DNA from: CAMCXT01 sp040403315
Lineage (GTDB): Bacteria; Bacteroidota; Bacteroidia; M30B66
Assembly: GCA_040403315.1 (NCBI GenBank)
Contig: JBBAKX010000006.1
Coordinates: 62,001-126,000, forward strand
DNA: 64,000 bases
Direction of reading: 5' to 3'
In this document: piece after piece, positions 34,440-43,870 of the stretch
Layout: each line of letters starts with the position of its first letter
Numbering within the stretch: position 1 is the stretch's first letter
Made by a program: the position numbers and the translations under genes
Notes under the pieces: model-generated
What the model saw: only the letters and a program-made list of their open reading frames with translations
What the model was told of the DNA's origin: nothing
Database searches by the model: none

Positions 34440-35518
34440 TGAGAAATTGGCTGCTTTTATTGGTTTTTGTCCCTGGCTTCCTTTTCGCACAACCTGATTC
34501 TACAGCTGCAGCAGAAGATTACAGTCAGTACGAAAATCTCGACTTTGCTGATGCAGGTGCAAAAAGATATTGTACTTCAAAGGTGCTTGACTTAAGTCCG
34601 CAGAAACTTATCTCAATTGGCTATGATTTTCAAGGTCCTAATAAACTTGAGGAAGCCGGAGCCGGTAAACGAAATACCAATTTCGATTTTTCGAGTGGTG
34701 AAAGATTACAGTTTAATATTCCTGTTGTTTCGAGAAACAGCATTATTGTGCAGGCTGGTTTAAATTATGCTGCGCAACGATATTCCGGAACTGCTGATTC
34801 AGCGGCTGTTTTAGGTCGTAATTTGTTAGAAAAAGGACTCACCACGCTTGGCTTAAATCTCACGATTTTCAAACCCTTAAACGAAAAAAGATTTTTGCTT
34901 TTTCAAGGTTCATCCGATCTAAACGGGGATTATACATTCGACAAAATACTTCCGCTCAAGTTCATGAAATATTCTGCTGCTTTGGTGTACGGTTGGAAAA
35001 TGCACGAAAGGCTCATGTACGGATTCGGATTGTCGCGCACTTACCGAGTTGGAGAGATGAATTACATCCCTGTGTTTCTATACAATTACACAGCGCCAAA
35101 TCGGAAATGGGGAGCCGAAGTGCTCTTCCCTGCAAGAGCGCATTATCGCCGTACATTTTCGTCGAGAAGTCTGTTGCTGCTGGGCTATGAGCTCGAAGGA
35201 CAAAGTTACCGAATGAATACAGATGGAAATTTCCCTTACCAAAACTTTGGAAATCCACTTTCAATGGAAACTCTAATCAATGGAGCTGAACTTCGTCGTG
35301 GAGAATTGAGAATCAGAGCTGTTTTCGAACGATCGATTAAGAACTTCATTTGGATTTCTGCCCAAGTAGGATTCCGATACAACTATAGTTTCAACGTGGA
35401 CGAAGTGCCGAATGGCGACTTTTTTAGAGGCTTCTTCGGCGACCAAACTTATGGAATGGAGAATTTACTCGGGAACACATTTTATTCGATGGTTAGCATC
35501 AATTTGGTAAGCCCATAG
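34439..35518 (+). CDS. Outer-membrane beta-barrel protein, DUF6268-like
   Basis: A 359-residue exported protein. The start at 34439 overlaps the DUF2147 stop by one base (TGATG) and gives the signal peptide MRNWLLLLVFVPGFLFAQ. Alternating hydrophobic strands throughout (SIIVQAGLNYAAQRYSG; SLLLLGYELEGQSYRM; WISAQVGFRYNYSF) and the terminal SMVSINLVSP indicate a beta barrel. Resemblance to DUF6268 is a moderate-confidence call. It forms an operon with the two preceding genes and could be their outer-membrane partner. Confidence 0.75.
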   Translation: MRNWLLLLVFVPGFLFAQPDSTAAAEDYSQYENLDFADAGAKRYCTSKVLDLSPQKLISIGYDFQGPNKLEEAGAGKRNTNFDFSSGERLQFNIPVVSRNSIIVQAGLNYAAQRYSGTADSAAVLGRNLLEKGLTTLGLNLTIFKPLNEKRFLLFQGSSDLNGDYTFDKILPLKFMKYSAALVYGWKMHERLMYGFGLSRTYRVGEMNYIPVFLYNYTAPNRKWGAEVLFPARAHYRRTFSSRSLLLLGYELEGQSYRMNTDGNFPYQNFGNPLSMETLINGAELRRGELRIRAVFERSIKNFIWISAQVGFRYNYSFNVDEVPNGDFFRGFFGDQTYGMENLLGNTFYSMVSINLVSP

Positions 35519-35550
35519 TTCTACTCCACTAGAATAGGTATTTTCGCCTC

Positions 35551-36819
35551 ATGAATGCAGAGCCGATCGTTGTTACCGGAATCGGAATCCTATCCCCGGT
35601 AGGGAAAAATGTACAAGAAAACTGGAATTCACTGCGCAATGGAATTTCGGGTGTAAAAGCAGTTTCACGCTTTGATGCTTCACCGTTTAACACGCATTTT
35701 GCAGCAGAAATTGAAGGATTTGACCCTAGCGGGATCGATCATGTGAAGCAGTTGCGAAAAATGGATCGATTGAGTTGGTATGCTTTGTCAGCCTGCGATG
35801 AAGCTTTGAACATGGCGCAACTCAACCAAGGAAGTTTCCAGCCTAGTCGAACAGGCGTTTCATGGGCTTCTGGAAATGGAGGAATTGAAAGCATTGATGA
35901 AGCTTTGGTAGCATATGCAACTGATAGATCAAGGCCTCGATTTTCGCCTTATTTCCAGTCGAAAGCATTGCCCGATTCTGCCAGTGGTTGGATTGCTGCA
36001 CGGTATGGATTTAAAGGCCCCAATCAACTATCGGTGGCTGCTTGTGCGTCATCGAATGCCGCGATTTTAACTGCCATGTTATACCTCAGAGCTGGGCTTT
36101 GTGATGTGATGGTTACCGGTGGTTCAGATGCTCCGATCACTCCATCGGTTATTGGTGGTTTTGGCGCCATGAAAGCCCTCAGTACGCGAAACGATGCTAT
36201 AGTTGAAGCCTCTCGTCCATTTGCCAGCGACCGCGATGGATTTGTTTTGGGCGAAGGAGGTGCTGCTTTGATTCTGGAAACTTTGTCACACGCCGAAAAA
36301 AGAGGTGCAAACATCCTTGCAGTGCTTTCTGGTTGTGGAAATGCAAACGATGCTGGGCATCCTACAGCGGCAGATATGGATGGATATGGCACTTCGGCTT
36401 CAATTCGGATGGCACTTGAAATGGCAAAGCTGGATGCATCTGAAATCAACTTGATTAACCCGCATGCTACATCAACGCCCAATGGCGATTCGGCAGAATA
36501 CAATGGCTTTCGTGGTGTGTTTCATGATCTGTTAAAAACGATCCCAATGTCGGCTACCAAATGCATGACCGGCCATTTACTTGGCGCTGCAGGTGCAGTT
36601 GAAGCTGCCTTTAATGTTTTGTCTTTACAGCATCAGGCTTTCCCTGCGGGGATAAATCACTTCGAAACAGAAATCTCCATCGCCAATTCAGGCATCCTTC
36701 TGTGTGGAAAAGCCATGGAAGGCAAAATCGATCACACATTAAGTCACTCGGCAGGTTTTGGCGGCCACAATGCGACCGTTATTCTTAGCGCTCCGCAAGC
36801 AGCACTTTCCAAGCTGTAA
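35551..36819 (+). CDS. Beta-ketoacyl-ACP synthase, KAS II-like
   Basis: Condensing enzyme of the FabF/KAS II type, 422 residues. N-terminus PIVVTGIGILSPVGKN, nucleophile cysteine in SVAACASSNAA, first histidine in NPHATSTPNGD and second in KCMTGHLLGAAGA, with the late FGGHNATV glycines. The Cys-His-His triad is complete, so it should be active. Deviations from canonical FabF are HATST for HGTST and KCMTGH for KSMTGH. No acyl-carrier protein or other fatty-acid gene is nearby, so it may be a second, specialised KAS. Its last 35 bases are also coding on the other strand for the flavin reductase. Confidence 0.9.
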   Translation: MNAEPIVVTGIGILSPVGKNVQENWNSLRNGISGVKAVSRFDASPFNTHFAAEIEGFDPSGIDHVKQLRKMDRLSWYALSACDEALNMAQLNQGSFQPSRTGVSWASGNGGIESIDEALVAYATDRSRPRFSPYFQSKALPDSASGWIAARYGFKGPNQLSVAACASSNAAILTAMLYLRAGLCDVMVTGGSDAPITPSVIGGFGAMKALSTRNDAIVEASRPFASDRDGFVLGEGGAALILETLSHAEKRGANILAVLSGCGNANDAGHPTAADMDGYGTSASIRMALEMAKLDASEINLINPHATSTPNGDSAEYNGFRGVFHDLLKTIPMSATKCMTGHLLGAAGAVEAAFNVLSLQHQAFPAGINHFETEISIANSGILLCGKAMEGKIDHTLSHSAGFGGHNATVILSAPQAALSKL

Positions 36820-37666
36820 GCGTATCTCCTTTGTCGAGCAGACTTGCTGCAACACGGTGATGTGCGAAATCTATGGTTGGAATATCCATCAACAGCAAAG
36901 CATAGATTTCCGATTGCTTGAATTCTTGTAAAGATTCGTGGTCGGGTAAAGCTTCTACATTGCCTAATTGACCAAGGTGATTTCCTGTTAGCACAGGTGA
37001 AAAACGAATATCGGTAGGAATCTGATCAACGCCAATTCCTAAAGTTGTGAGTGGTTTTTCAACCTCGAAAAGCGATTCTCCTGAAGCTCTGCAATACCAG
37101 TTTCCGCCGAGGCGCGACACAAGATCAATTTTGTGTTGATCGATCTGATTGTTTTGATTCAATATGGCTTCGTTAACATGAATTCGTTTCACCAAACAAA
37201 TCACCAAGTTGCCTGCACCACCTTGCTCTCCTAAAGCGATTACTTGCTGGACTTCACACTCGAATTGCACGGGACTTTCGGCAACTCTTGGCGGCTTGAT
37301 TGTTTCTGATGGAATCTCAGTAAATCCAGATTTTTCAAATTCGTTTATACCTTTTTGATATTCAGTGCTAGAAAGAGACATCTGCTGAACCATATCGTAG
37401 TTAACAACATTGATCACGACTTCGGCAACTTCCAATACATTTTCAAGTGTATGTTTTGTGGTATTGTCGCGAACCCTCCTAGCTGGCGAAAAAATAAGAA
37501 TTGGCGGATTTGCGCTAAAAACATTAAAAAAACTAAACGGACTCAAATTCACCTCACCTGCAGCATTGATAGTACTAGCAAAAGCAATAGGTCTTGGTCC
37601 AACGGCAGCTTGAAGAATATTTTGTACACCTGCAACAGGCATTTCGGAAGGATTGAACGTGATCAT
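36785..37666 (-). CDS. Flavin reductase-like domain protein
   Basis: A 293-residue FMN-binding split-barrel protein of the flavin reductase family. Characteristic segments are GPRPIAFASTINAAGEVNLS followed by PFSFFNVFSANPP, NTLENV-like KHTLENVLEVAEVVINVVNY, and CEVQQVIALGEQG. The C-terminal 90 residues form an extension often found in Bacteroidota members. No oxygenase partner is adjacent, so the electron acceptor is unknown. Convergent overlap of 35 bases with the KAS gene is real in both frames. Confidence 0.9.
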   Translation of the reverse strand: MITFNPSEMPVAGVQNILQAAVGPRPIAFASTINAAGEVNLSPFSFFNVFSANPPILIFSPARRVRDNTTKHTLENVLEVAEVVINVVNYDMVQQMSLSSTEYQKGINEFEKSGFTEIPSETIKPPRVAESPVQFECEVQQVIALGEQGGAGNLVICLVKRIHVNEAILNQNNQIDQHKIDLVSRLGGNWYCRASGESLFEVEKPLTTLGIGVDQIPTDIRFSPVLTGNHLGQLGNVEALPDHESLQEFKQSEIYALLLMDIPTIDFAHHRVAASLLDKGDTLTAWKVLLAER

Positions 37667-37800
37667 TCTGCAAATGTAAATGGTTGAAAGTGCAGATTAA
37701 AACAAAAAAACAAATACCTACACATAAAGTGATTCCACTGAAATTCAGCATTTTATACACTTATAAAAAATCATTACACATATTAATTGGATTTAATTGT

Positions 37801-37808
37801 TAGTTTTG
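37801..37808 (+). promoter_or_regulatory. Candidate -7 promoter element (TAGTTTTG)
   Basis: Exact match to TAnnTTTG located 33 bases before the start codon of the PUR-family gene, giving a leader of about 27 bases. A convincing -33 element at normal spacing was not found. Confidence 0.5.
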
Positions 37809-37841
37809 TGACACCTAAGTACAAAAAATAATATTTAGTTT

Positions 37842-38198
37842 ATGGAATTTAACGATCAACAAGATCGGGAAGAGATTTACTCAAAGCCTGTACGCGCAGG
37901 GAAGAGGACTTATTTTTTTGATGTAAAGAGCACCAAAGGGGAAGATCTTTATTTAACGATCACCGAGAGCAAAAAGCGATTTCGTGATGACGGGACGTTC
38001 TTGTATGAAAAACACAAGATTTTTCTTTACAAGGAAGACTTTGAGAAGTTCGCTGAAGGATTGAATGAAGCGGTTGATTTTATTTTAAAAAACAATCGTT
38101 CTTCGAACAGCGCACCAACAACCGAAGCCTACAACGAACCTATTGAAGCACAAAACGACAGCTGGTCGAATATTGAATTCGAAGATTTAGACAAGTGA
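37842..38198 (+). CDS. DUF3276 / PUR family nucleic-acid-binding protein
   Basis: A 118-residue protein of the DUF3276 family, the bacterial counterpart of eukaryotic Pur-alpha single-stranded DNA/RNA-binding proteins. Key stretch is YSKPVRAGKRTYFFDVKSTK followed by LYLTITESKKRF and IFLYKEDFEKFAEGL, the beta-beta-beta-beta-alpha PUR repeat. The last 30 residues are a polar tail. It is a single-gene unit with its own promoter-like element and terminator, consistent with a constitutively expressed housekeeping protein. Confidence 0.93.
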   Translation: MEFNDQQDREEIYSKPVRAGKRTYFFDVKSTKGEDLYLTITESKKRFRDDGTFLYEKHKIFLYKEDFEKFAEGLNEAVDFILKNNRSSNSAPTTEAYNEPIEAQNDSWSNIEFEDLDK

Positions 38199-38221
38199 TA
38201 ATTTTTCTATAATAGAATTAC

Positions 38222-38244
38222 AGCCCGATTTATTCGGGCTTTTT
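38222..38244 (+). terminator. Rho-independent terminator after the PUR-family gene
   Basis: Seven-bp GC-rich stem AGCCCGA (38222-38228) and TCGGGCT (38234-38240) with a 5-base loop and T run. It is also between convergent genes and could serve the DoxX-like gene. Confidence 0.88.
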
Positions 38245-38262
38245 GCATTGCTATCAATGAGT

Positions 38263-38685
38263 TTAATAACCAAGCAGAAGCAAACCGATTACCGCTGCGA
38301 TAAAATACGATACCAATCCACTAGCACCGGCATAATCTTTTGCGATTCTTTGTCCAAAAAACAACAGCACCAGTGAAAGTGCACTAAAAGCAACACCCCA
38401 AAAGGCAGCTTGATGTGTATGGTGTACGAGCAATTCAACAATTCCGTAGGCTGAAATCAAGCCTGAAGCAATTTCAGCAAGTGTAATAGATATAAGCAGC
38501 AGTGGAACCAATCCGCTCAAGACAGTGTCTTTGAAATGCCCAACCAACCAGCTTAAATTTTCACGAAAGTTGATGGCTTTATCGAGTCCTGATTGAATAA
38601 ACAAAATGGCGAAAAATGACGCTAAAGCTATGCGGCTGTAATAAAGGCCAGTTGCAGAAATGGTAAAAGATTCTTCCATGAACAA
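38263..38685 (-). CDS. DoxX-like membrane protein
   Basis: A 140-residue inner-membrane protein with four helices. The segment FFAILFIQSGLDKAINFREN places a conserved G-x-x-K motif at the end of helix 1, as in DoxX-family proteins, and the other helices are VLSGLVPLLLISITLAEIAS, AAFWGVAFSALSLVLLFF and LVSYFIAAVIGLLLLGY. Function in this family is generally unknown outside archaeal and actinobacterial cases. An ATG 6 bases downstream is an alternative start. Confidence 0.8.
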   Translation of the reverse strand: MFMEESFTISATGLYYSRIALASFFAILFIQSGLDKAINFRENLSWLVGHFKDTVLSGLVPLLLISITLAEIASGLISAYGIVELLVHHTHQAAFWGVAFSALSLVLLFFGQRIAKDYAGASGLVSYFIAAVIGLLLLGY

Positions 38686-38761
38686 GATTGATATCCGTTC
38701 AAATATAATAGAAGCTTGTAAATTTTAATCGGCCTGAAGGTTACTTTACAGAAAACAGAAA

Positions 38762-39283
38762 CTAAAAGTTGCTAAACCCGAGCAATTGCATTTCCATTGT
38801 TTCTCTTGTTTTATGATCCGATACATTTCTACTCTCGTTTACCAAACCACGAATTTGAGAAATTGGTAACTTATCGAAATAAACGTTCGCTTTCAGGTAT
38901 TGAAAAATACCAGTTAGATGGTCTAAACCGCGCAAGTTTCCTGCCCGTCCAGAAGCAACACCTGTGAGTGCAATTTTCTTTCCTCGGTAAATTTCTGGAT
39001 CTGCACAATCAATTAATAACTTCAAAATTCCAGGGAAACTTCCATTGTATTCCGGCGAAACAATTAACAAACGATCTGACGCATTGAACACATCATTTGC
39101 GAAATTTCTAAATGGGTTTTCACCTTTTCGGTAAACGCCATCGCTTATTGGGTCAATTGGAAACTTTGTGAGTTCGACCAATTGAAATGGCAAGTTGTTT
39201 TTATCTGCAATTTCTGCGTAAGTTTCAGCAACTCCTGCCGTAAAACTGTCGATTCTATTGGTTCCGCTAATTATTGTGATCAT
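38762..39283 (-). CDS. NADPH-dependent FMN reductase family protein
   Basis: Flavodoxin-like NAD(P)H-dependent oxidoreductase, 173 residues from the ATG at 39283 (MITIISGTNRIDSFT, the phosphate-binding loop). The flavin-contact segment is SPEYNGSFPGILKLLIDCAD, followed by KKIALTGVASGRAGNL. Likely reduces quinones, azo compounds or flavins. An earlier in-frame ATG at 39313 adds ten residues before the conserved start and is not preferred. Confidence 0.93.
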   Translation of the reverse strand: MITIISGTNRIDSFTAGVAETYAEIADKNNLPFQLVELTKFPIDPISDGVYRKGENPFRNFANDVFNASDRLLIVSPEYNGSFPGILKLLIDCADPEIYRGKKIALTGVASGRAGNLRGLDHLTGIFQYLKANVYFDKLPISQIRGLVNESRNVSDHKTRETMEMQLLGFSNF

Positions 39284-39459
39284 GGTTTTCAATTGGACAA
39301 ATCTAAACACCATTTAATCGAAGATGTTTGTTTCAAATAAATTTAATTCACAAATAAAGATAGCTTTAAAGCAAGTCTTATGATTGATTTTTTTCGAACT
39401 TTGAACCACTCTCTTCAAACAACATACACCCGCAGGTTTTTACATTTATCAAACAAAAC

Positions 39460-42400
39460 ATGAAATATATAACGTTACTATTGCTATGCTTTTTTACATT
39501 TTCACAAGCATCACAAGCACAGTGGCGCAGCGCAAACCCATACAACGGAACCTACAACGATCTTTTCTTTCCTGATAAACTTACAGGTTTTGCAGCCACT
39601 CAAGCGGCTGGAATTGGCAATTGTTCTGCAACTTTATCGATTCACCGAACCATCGATGGCGGAGAAAATTGGGTGAGAATGAGCACTGGCTCTACATCTC
39701 AAATGAATCGTTTGCATTTCATCGATGCCTTTACAGGTTGGGCAGTTGGGGCATCAAGTACAGTTTTAAAAACAACTGATGGTGGTCAAACATGGGCAAG
39801 TCAAACCACTGGAGTTGGCTCTGGATTAAACGACATCCATTTCGCCAATGCTAATGCAGGCTTGGTTGTAGGGCCTGGTGGATTTGTTAGAAGAAGTACC
39901 AATGGCGGTTCTACTTGGTCGACCGTTGCATCTGGAGTTACCACTACCCTATTTTCTTGCTGGATGGTTGATTCGAATGTTGGGTATTTCTGCGGCGCAA
40001 GTGGAGTAATCAGAAAAACCACCAATGGCGGAACAACTTGGTCGAGCGTTTACAGCGGAACAGAATATTTCAAAGAGATTTGGTTTTCGGATGCCAACAA
40101 CGGATTCGCACTTACACCAACCCAAATTTTTAGAACCACAAACGGCGGAAACTCTTGGCAATCGTACACATTCGATGGCTCACAAGTGCTTTGGAAAATG
40201 AACTTTGTGAGCGCACAAACTGGATATGTGACAGGAGATCCAAATGCCATTTACAAAACCACCGACGGAGGCGTTACTTGGGAAACCGTTACTAATCCTG
40301 GCACTTCGCTGTGGCAATCTGTTTATTTTGTAGATGAGCAAAATGGGTTTGTTGGGCGCGACAATGGTAAAATTGCAAGAACCAATGATGGCGGATTAAA
40401 TTGGACTGAACTCACAGCAGGTTTTGCTAGTGAGCCTTATGATATCGACTTTGTAAATCCTTATGTGGGATTGTTTGTGGGTGGTTCAAAAATCTATAAA
40501 ACCTACAACGGATCGCTAACCATGCGAGAATTGCAAACGGGAACTACCAATAATTTTACGACAGTTCGGTGGTTGAATGATACAGTGGTTTTGGCTTTTG
40601 GTGATTTAGGAACAATTGTTAGATCTACCGATGCGGGTAACAGTTTTACCACGATAGCCTGTCCGATACAATCTACAATTGTGGATGTAAATAAAGTAAG
40701 CGAAACGGTTCTTTATGCTTGTACATCCGACGGAAAAGTAATTAAGACAACAAATGGAGGGTTAACATGGACCTTAACCGGAAATATTGGCGCTGAATAC
40801 CTCAGAGGTGTTTCATTCGCAAACAATTTGGTAGGCATGGTTTCGGGCGGTGAGAAAATTTACAAAACGAGCAATGGCGGTGTAACCTGGCAGCTCAAGA
40901 ATTTGGGAATTGATATAAACACAGGCTTGGATGATATAGCTATGATCAATCCAAACCTTGCCTATGCAGGAGGAACATTTGGAAAGCTCTATAAAACCTT
41001 TGATGGTGGCGAATCTTGGAATCCAATTTTCCCTTCATCACAAGTGAATGCTTCGATCGATGAAATGCAGTGGCTTACCGATTCGATTGCCTATTTCGCT
41101 CGATTAAATAGTCAATCTATAACCATTAATGGCGGCGTTGATCTCGGATCTGAATCAACTTATTGTTTAGCCAACAATGGAGGCGTTAATGCCATTGAAA
41201 TAGTAGATTCTATTTATGGTTATTGCACAGGTGGAATCAGTAAAGTACTCCATACACTCAAGCCGAATATACTTTGGAGAACATATCTCCAAGATTCTGT
41301 TTATTGTGGAAATTCGAGAATTTTTGTGGGATACAATGGATCAGGAATTTCACTGAACGACAAAATAATTGTTGCTCAATTGAGCGATGCAAATGGTGAT
41401 TTCAGCAATCCTGTAAATATTGGAAGTTTTACAATAGTAACACCGATCCCAGATCCATCGGGCATAATAACATGCCAGTTGCCTAACAACCTCAATGGAA
41501 ATGGCTACCGAATTAGAGTAATCTGCAACGATCCAGCTTTGATAAGTCCTGACAACGGATTTAACATTCGTATTCAATCGACGATCACCCCATCAGTAAA
41601 CATCGAAGCGAATCCTGCCACTGTTTGTAGTGGATCTCCAGTGAATCTAAATGCTCAAGTATCTGCCGCAGGAATAAATCCTCAGTTTGCTTGGACCATC
41701 AACGGGAATCCGATTAATTATCAAGCATCCAACCTTACCATAGATACACTTACTGTGGCATCAACAGTTGCCGTTTCACTCACAAGCAGTCTCACTTGCC
41801 CATCACCACCATTAACCACTTCCGATAACGTACAAATTCAAGTTGGATCAACCCCAACAGCATTTGCAGGAAACGATACTGTTCTTTGTTCTGGCGAATC
41901 AGTTCAATTGGGAAGTCCAAGTGAATTCATTGTTTCGTGGTTACCCGCGACAGGTTTATCGGATGCTGGAGATAATCAACCGGTGGCAACGCCAGACTCG
42001 TCTACAATTTATCGGTTAACCGTTATTAGTAATGAAGGATGTGTGGGAATTGATTCAGTTGAAGTTATCGTGAATCAAGATCTGCCTGCCATTACTTTGA
42101 ATTTAGCGGGTGATCTGCTTACGATTACAGAATATTTGGAAGGAACATTTACTTGGTTTTTCAATGAGGAAATAGTTGCCGACGAAACCAATGATAGTTT
42201 AGCCGTTTTTGCACCAGGAGATTATGTGTTGGAATTTGAAGATGCCTTTGGTTGCAGTGTGATTACACCCGTTTACACGATCACAACAGTTTCTAATGGA
42301 ATTGTTCCAAACTTGGCAGAACCTCGATTAACGATACAAGCAGGAGTTTGGCAACTCGATCGGGTACAAAATAATTCATCTTCACTACCAGTTAAATTGT

Positions 42401-42555
42401 TCGACATTAGTGGTAAACTACAATTTAGCGGAACAATGCAAAAAGTTGGCGAAGAGCGTTTCAGCATGCCTGCACAGAATCATTCATCTGGAATTTACAT
42501 TTTAGAATTCACACAATTTGGTATTTCAGAACGTATAAAATTCATTATTCCTTAA
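39460..42555 (+). CDS. Ycf48-like propeller repeat protein with T9SS sorting domain
   Basis: A 1031-residue secreted protein. Signal peptide ends near Ala20 (QASQAQ). Residues about 30-600 are tandem propeller repeats of roughly 43 residues with the signature T-[DN]-GG-x-[ST]-W (TDGGQTW, TNGGSTW, TNGGTTW, TNGGNSW, TDGGVTW, TNGGLTW, SNGGVTW, FDGGESW), as in photosystem II assembly factor Ycf48/BNR-like proteins. Then come Ig-like domains (about 710-880; FAGNDTVLCSGESVQLGSP) and a C-terminal type A sorting domain (about 955-1031: VKLFDISGKLQFSG; GIYILEF). It is expected at the cell surface or outside. No binding partner can be assigned. Confidence 0.92.
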   Translation: MKYITLLLLCFFTFSQASQAQWRSANPYNGTYNDLFFPDKLTGFAATQAAGIGNCSATLSIHRTIDGGENWVRMSTGSTSQMNRLHFIDAFTGWAVGASSTVLKTTDGGQTWASQTTGVGSGLNDIHFANANAGLVVGPGGFVRRSTNGGSTWSTVASGVTTTLFSCWMVDSNVGYFCGASGVIRKTTNGGTTWSSVYSGTEYFKEIWFSDANNGFALTPTQIFRTTNGGNSWQSYTFDGSQVLWKMNFVSAQTGYVTGDPNAIYKTTDGGVTWETVTNPGTSLWQSVYFVDEQNGFVGRDNGKIARTNDGGLNWTELTAGFASEPYDIDFVNPYVGLFVGGSKIYKTYNGSLTMRELQTGTTNNFTTVRWLNDTVVLAFGDLGTIVRSTDAGNSFTTIACPIQSTIVDVNKVSETVLYACTSDGKVIKTTNGGLTWTLTGNIGAEYLRGVSFANNLVGMVSGGEKIYKTSNGGVTWQLKNLGIDINTGLDDIAMINPNLAYAGGTFGKLYKTFDGGESWNPIFPSSQVNASIDEMQWLTDSIAYFARLNSQSITINGGVDLGSESTYCLANNGGVNAIEIVDSIYGYCTGGISKVLHTLKPNILWRTYLQDSVYCGNSRIFVGYNGSGISLNDKIIVAQLSDANGDFSNPVNIGSFTIVTPIPDPSGIITCQLPNNLNGNGYRIRVICNDPALISPDNGFNIRIQSTITPSVNIEANPATVCSGSPVNLNAQVSAAGINPQFAWTINGNPINYQASNLTIDTLTVASTVAVSLTSSLTCPSPPLTTSDNVQIQVGSTPTAFAGNDTVLCSGESVQLGSPSEFIVSWLPATGLSDAGDNQPVATPDSSTIYRLTVISNEGCVGIDSVEVIVNQDLPAITLNLAGDLLTITEYLEGTFTWFFNEEIVADETNDSLAVFAPGDYVLEFEDAFGCSVITPVYTITTVSNGIVPNLAEPRLTIQAGVWQLDRVQNNSSSLPVKLFDISGKLQFSGTMQKVGEERFSMPAQNHSSGIYILEFTQFGISERIKFIIP

Positions 42556-42781
42556 GACAATAAGGAGTTAAATGATGCTTCAGTTCCGAAAAACAATGGC
42601 AATGAGATTGAATTAAAGCTTTGTGAATGATTCGAAATCTATGCTGAAACTGCGTTGTGCTCTATTACAAAGCGCCCATTTTACAGTATTTGTGAGGGAT
42701 TTCAGTTTTGTCTATTTGGATTAGCTTATCCTCATATCAATATGAAGGTGTTGATACGACACATTTGAGAATTTATTTCAT

Positions 42782-42789
42782 TACTTTTG
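42782..42789 (+). promoter_or_regulatory. Candidate -7 promoter element (TACTTTTG)
   Basis: Exact TAnnTTTG match ending 9 bases before the ATG at 42799. A transcript from it would start near 42796, leaving almost no leader for that ATG; the ATG at 42817 would then have a normal leader. Confidence 0.4.
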
Positions 42790-42798
42790 GACACCTGA

Positions 42799-43569
42799 AT
42801 GAACACGCCGGAAACTATGACTGCGGTTGAGAACCGTTTGGTACAATTAAACCCCCATGTTTCAGTTGACTGTGTCATCTTCGGTTTCGACGAAGGTGAT
42901 TTGAAAGTCCTGCTAATTGAACGTAATCTTGACGAGTTAGATCATCAATCGAGATTGTATTCATTGCCGGGTAACTTGGTTGATGACAACGAGGATTTGG
43001 ATACTTCCGCGATGCGGATTTTGAAGGAACTAACTTCAATTGAAAACCTCTTTTTGGAGCAGTTTTATGCATTTGGAGATCCTAACCGTGTAAAGAATTC
43101 TACCGATGCACAATGGCTAAACGCAGTGCGTGATGTGCCAACTGCACGAGTAATTACAGTGGCTTATTACTCTTTGGTAAAAATTGGTGATTACCAAACT
43201 GCCCCTTCATCTTTTGCGCGAAAAACTTGGTGGTGCCCAGTTTCTGAAACACCAGATCTGGCATTTGACCACAACAAGATCTTGAATGCGGCCTTACGAA
43301 GTTTGAAAAATAAATTGCGCATTGAGCCAATTGGTTTTGAATTGTTGCCCAAGAAATTCACCTTGGGACAATTGCAGAAGGTGTATGAAACCATTTTAGG
43401 CACTGTACTCGACAAGCGTAATTTCCGCCGTAAAATTCTCAACAAAGGTTTCTTAAAACCCTTGCAAGAAAAGCAAAAAGGTGTTCCGCATAAAAGAGCG
43501 CGTTTGTTTGAGTTCGACCAGGAAACGTACGATAACTTAAAGTCGGGTCAATTAAATTTCGAGTTTTAA
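42799..43569 (+). CDS. Nudix-related transcriptional regulator (NrtR-like)
   Basis: A 256-residue regulator with an N-terminal Nudix-fold sensor (about 20-160) and C-terminal winged helix (about 170-240: FELLPKKFTLGQLQKVYETI; DKRNFRRKIL). The Nudix box region reads GNLVDDNEDLDTSAMRILKEL; the catalytic REUxEE core appears as RILKEL, so hydrolysis is unlikely and a ligand-sensing role is favoured, as in NrtR/AraR-type regulators. These usually control sugar or NAD genes beside them; none is adjacent here. A second ATG at 42817 (MTAVENRLVQ) may be the real start given the promoter element at 42782. Confidence 0.87.
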   Translation: MNTPETMTAVENRLVQLNPHVSVDCVIFGFDEGDLKVLLIERNLDELDHQSRLYSLPGNLVDDNEDLDTSAMRILKELTSIENLFLEQFYAFGDPNRVKNSTDAQWLNAVRDVPTARVITVAYYSLVKIGDYQTAPSSFARKTWWCPVSETPDLAFDHNKILNAALRSLKNKLRIEPIGFELLPKKFTLGQLQKVYETILGTVLDKRNFRRKILNKGFLKPLQEKQKGVPHKRARLFEFDQETYDNLKSGQLNFEF

Positions 43570-43870
43570 TTCAATGTTAATTTTCAAAATTATATTGATG
43601 AATATCGAATTCACCTATTATTTAGGCAATTCGATAAAAGCATCATTGAAAACTGTAACCACTGATTTGTAATTTCTGCTTTCAACTGTAAGTGTTGAAA
43701 AATCTTGATATATACCTTTTCGCTACTATTACAATTTCTAATCGATAGTATTGAAGGGATAGTAGCCCATTCCCGAAATTCGAAATTCTACCAACTAAAT
43801 AAAAATCACATTAAAAATCTGAGTTTTATTTTGGGTAGTTAATAAATAAATTTGGAGAATAAACGCTTTT
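43570..43870. other. Noncoding stretch before the 290-bp repeats
   Basis: AT-rich sequence between the regulator gene and the tandem repeats. No convincing gene, terminator or RNA was recognised. Its last 25 bases share only patchy similarity with the tail of the repeat unit. Confidence 0.5.
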
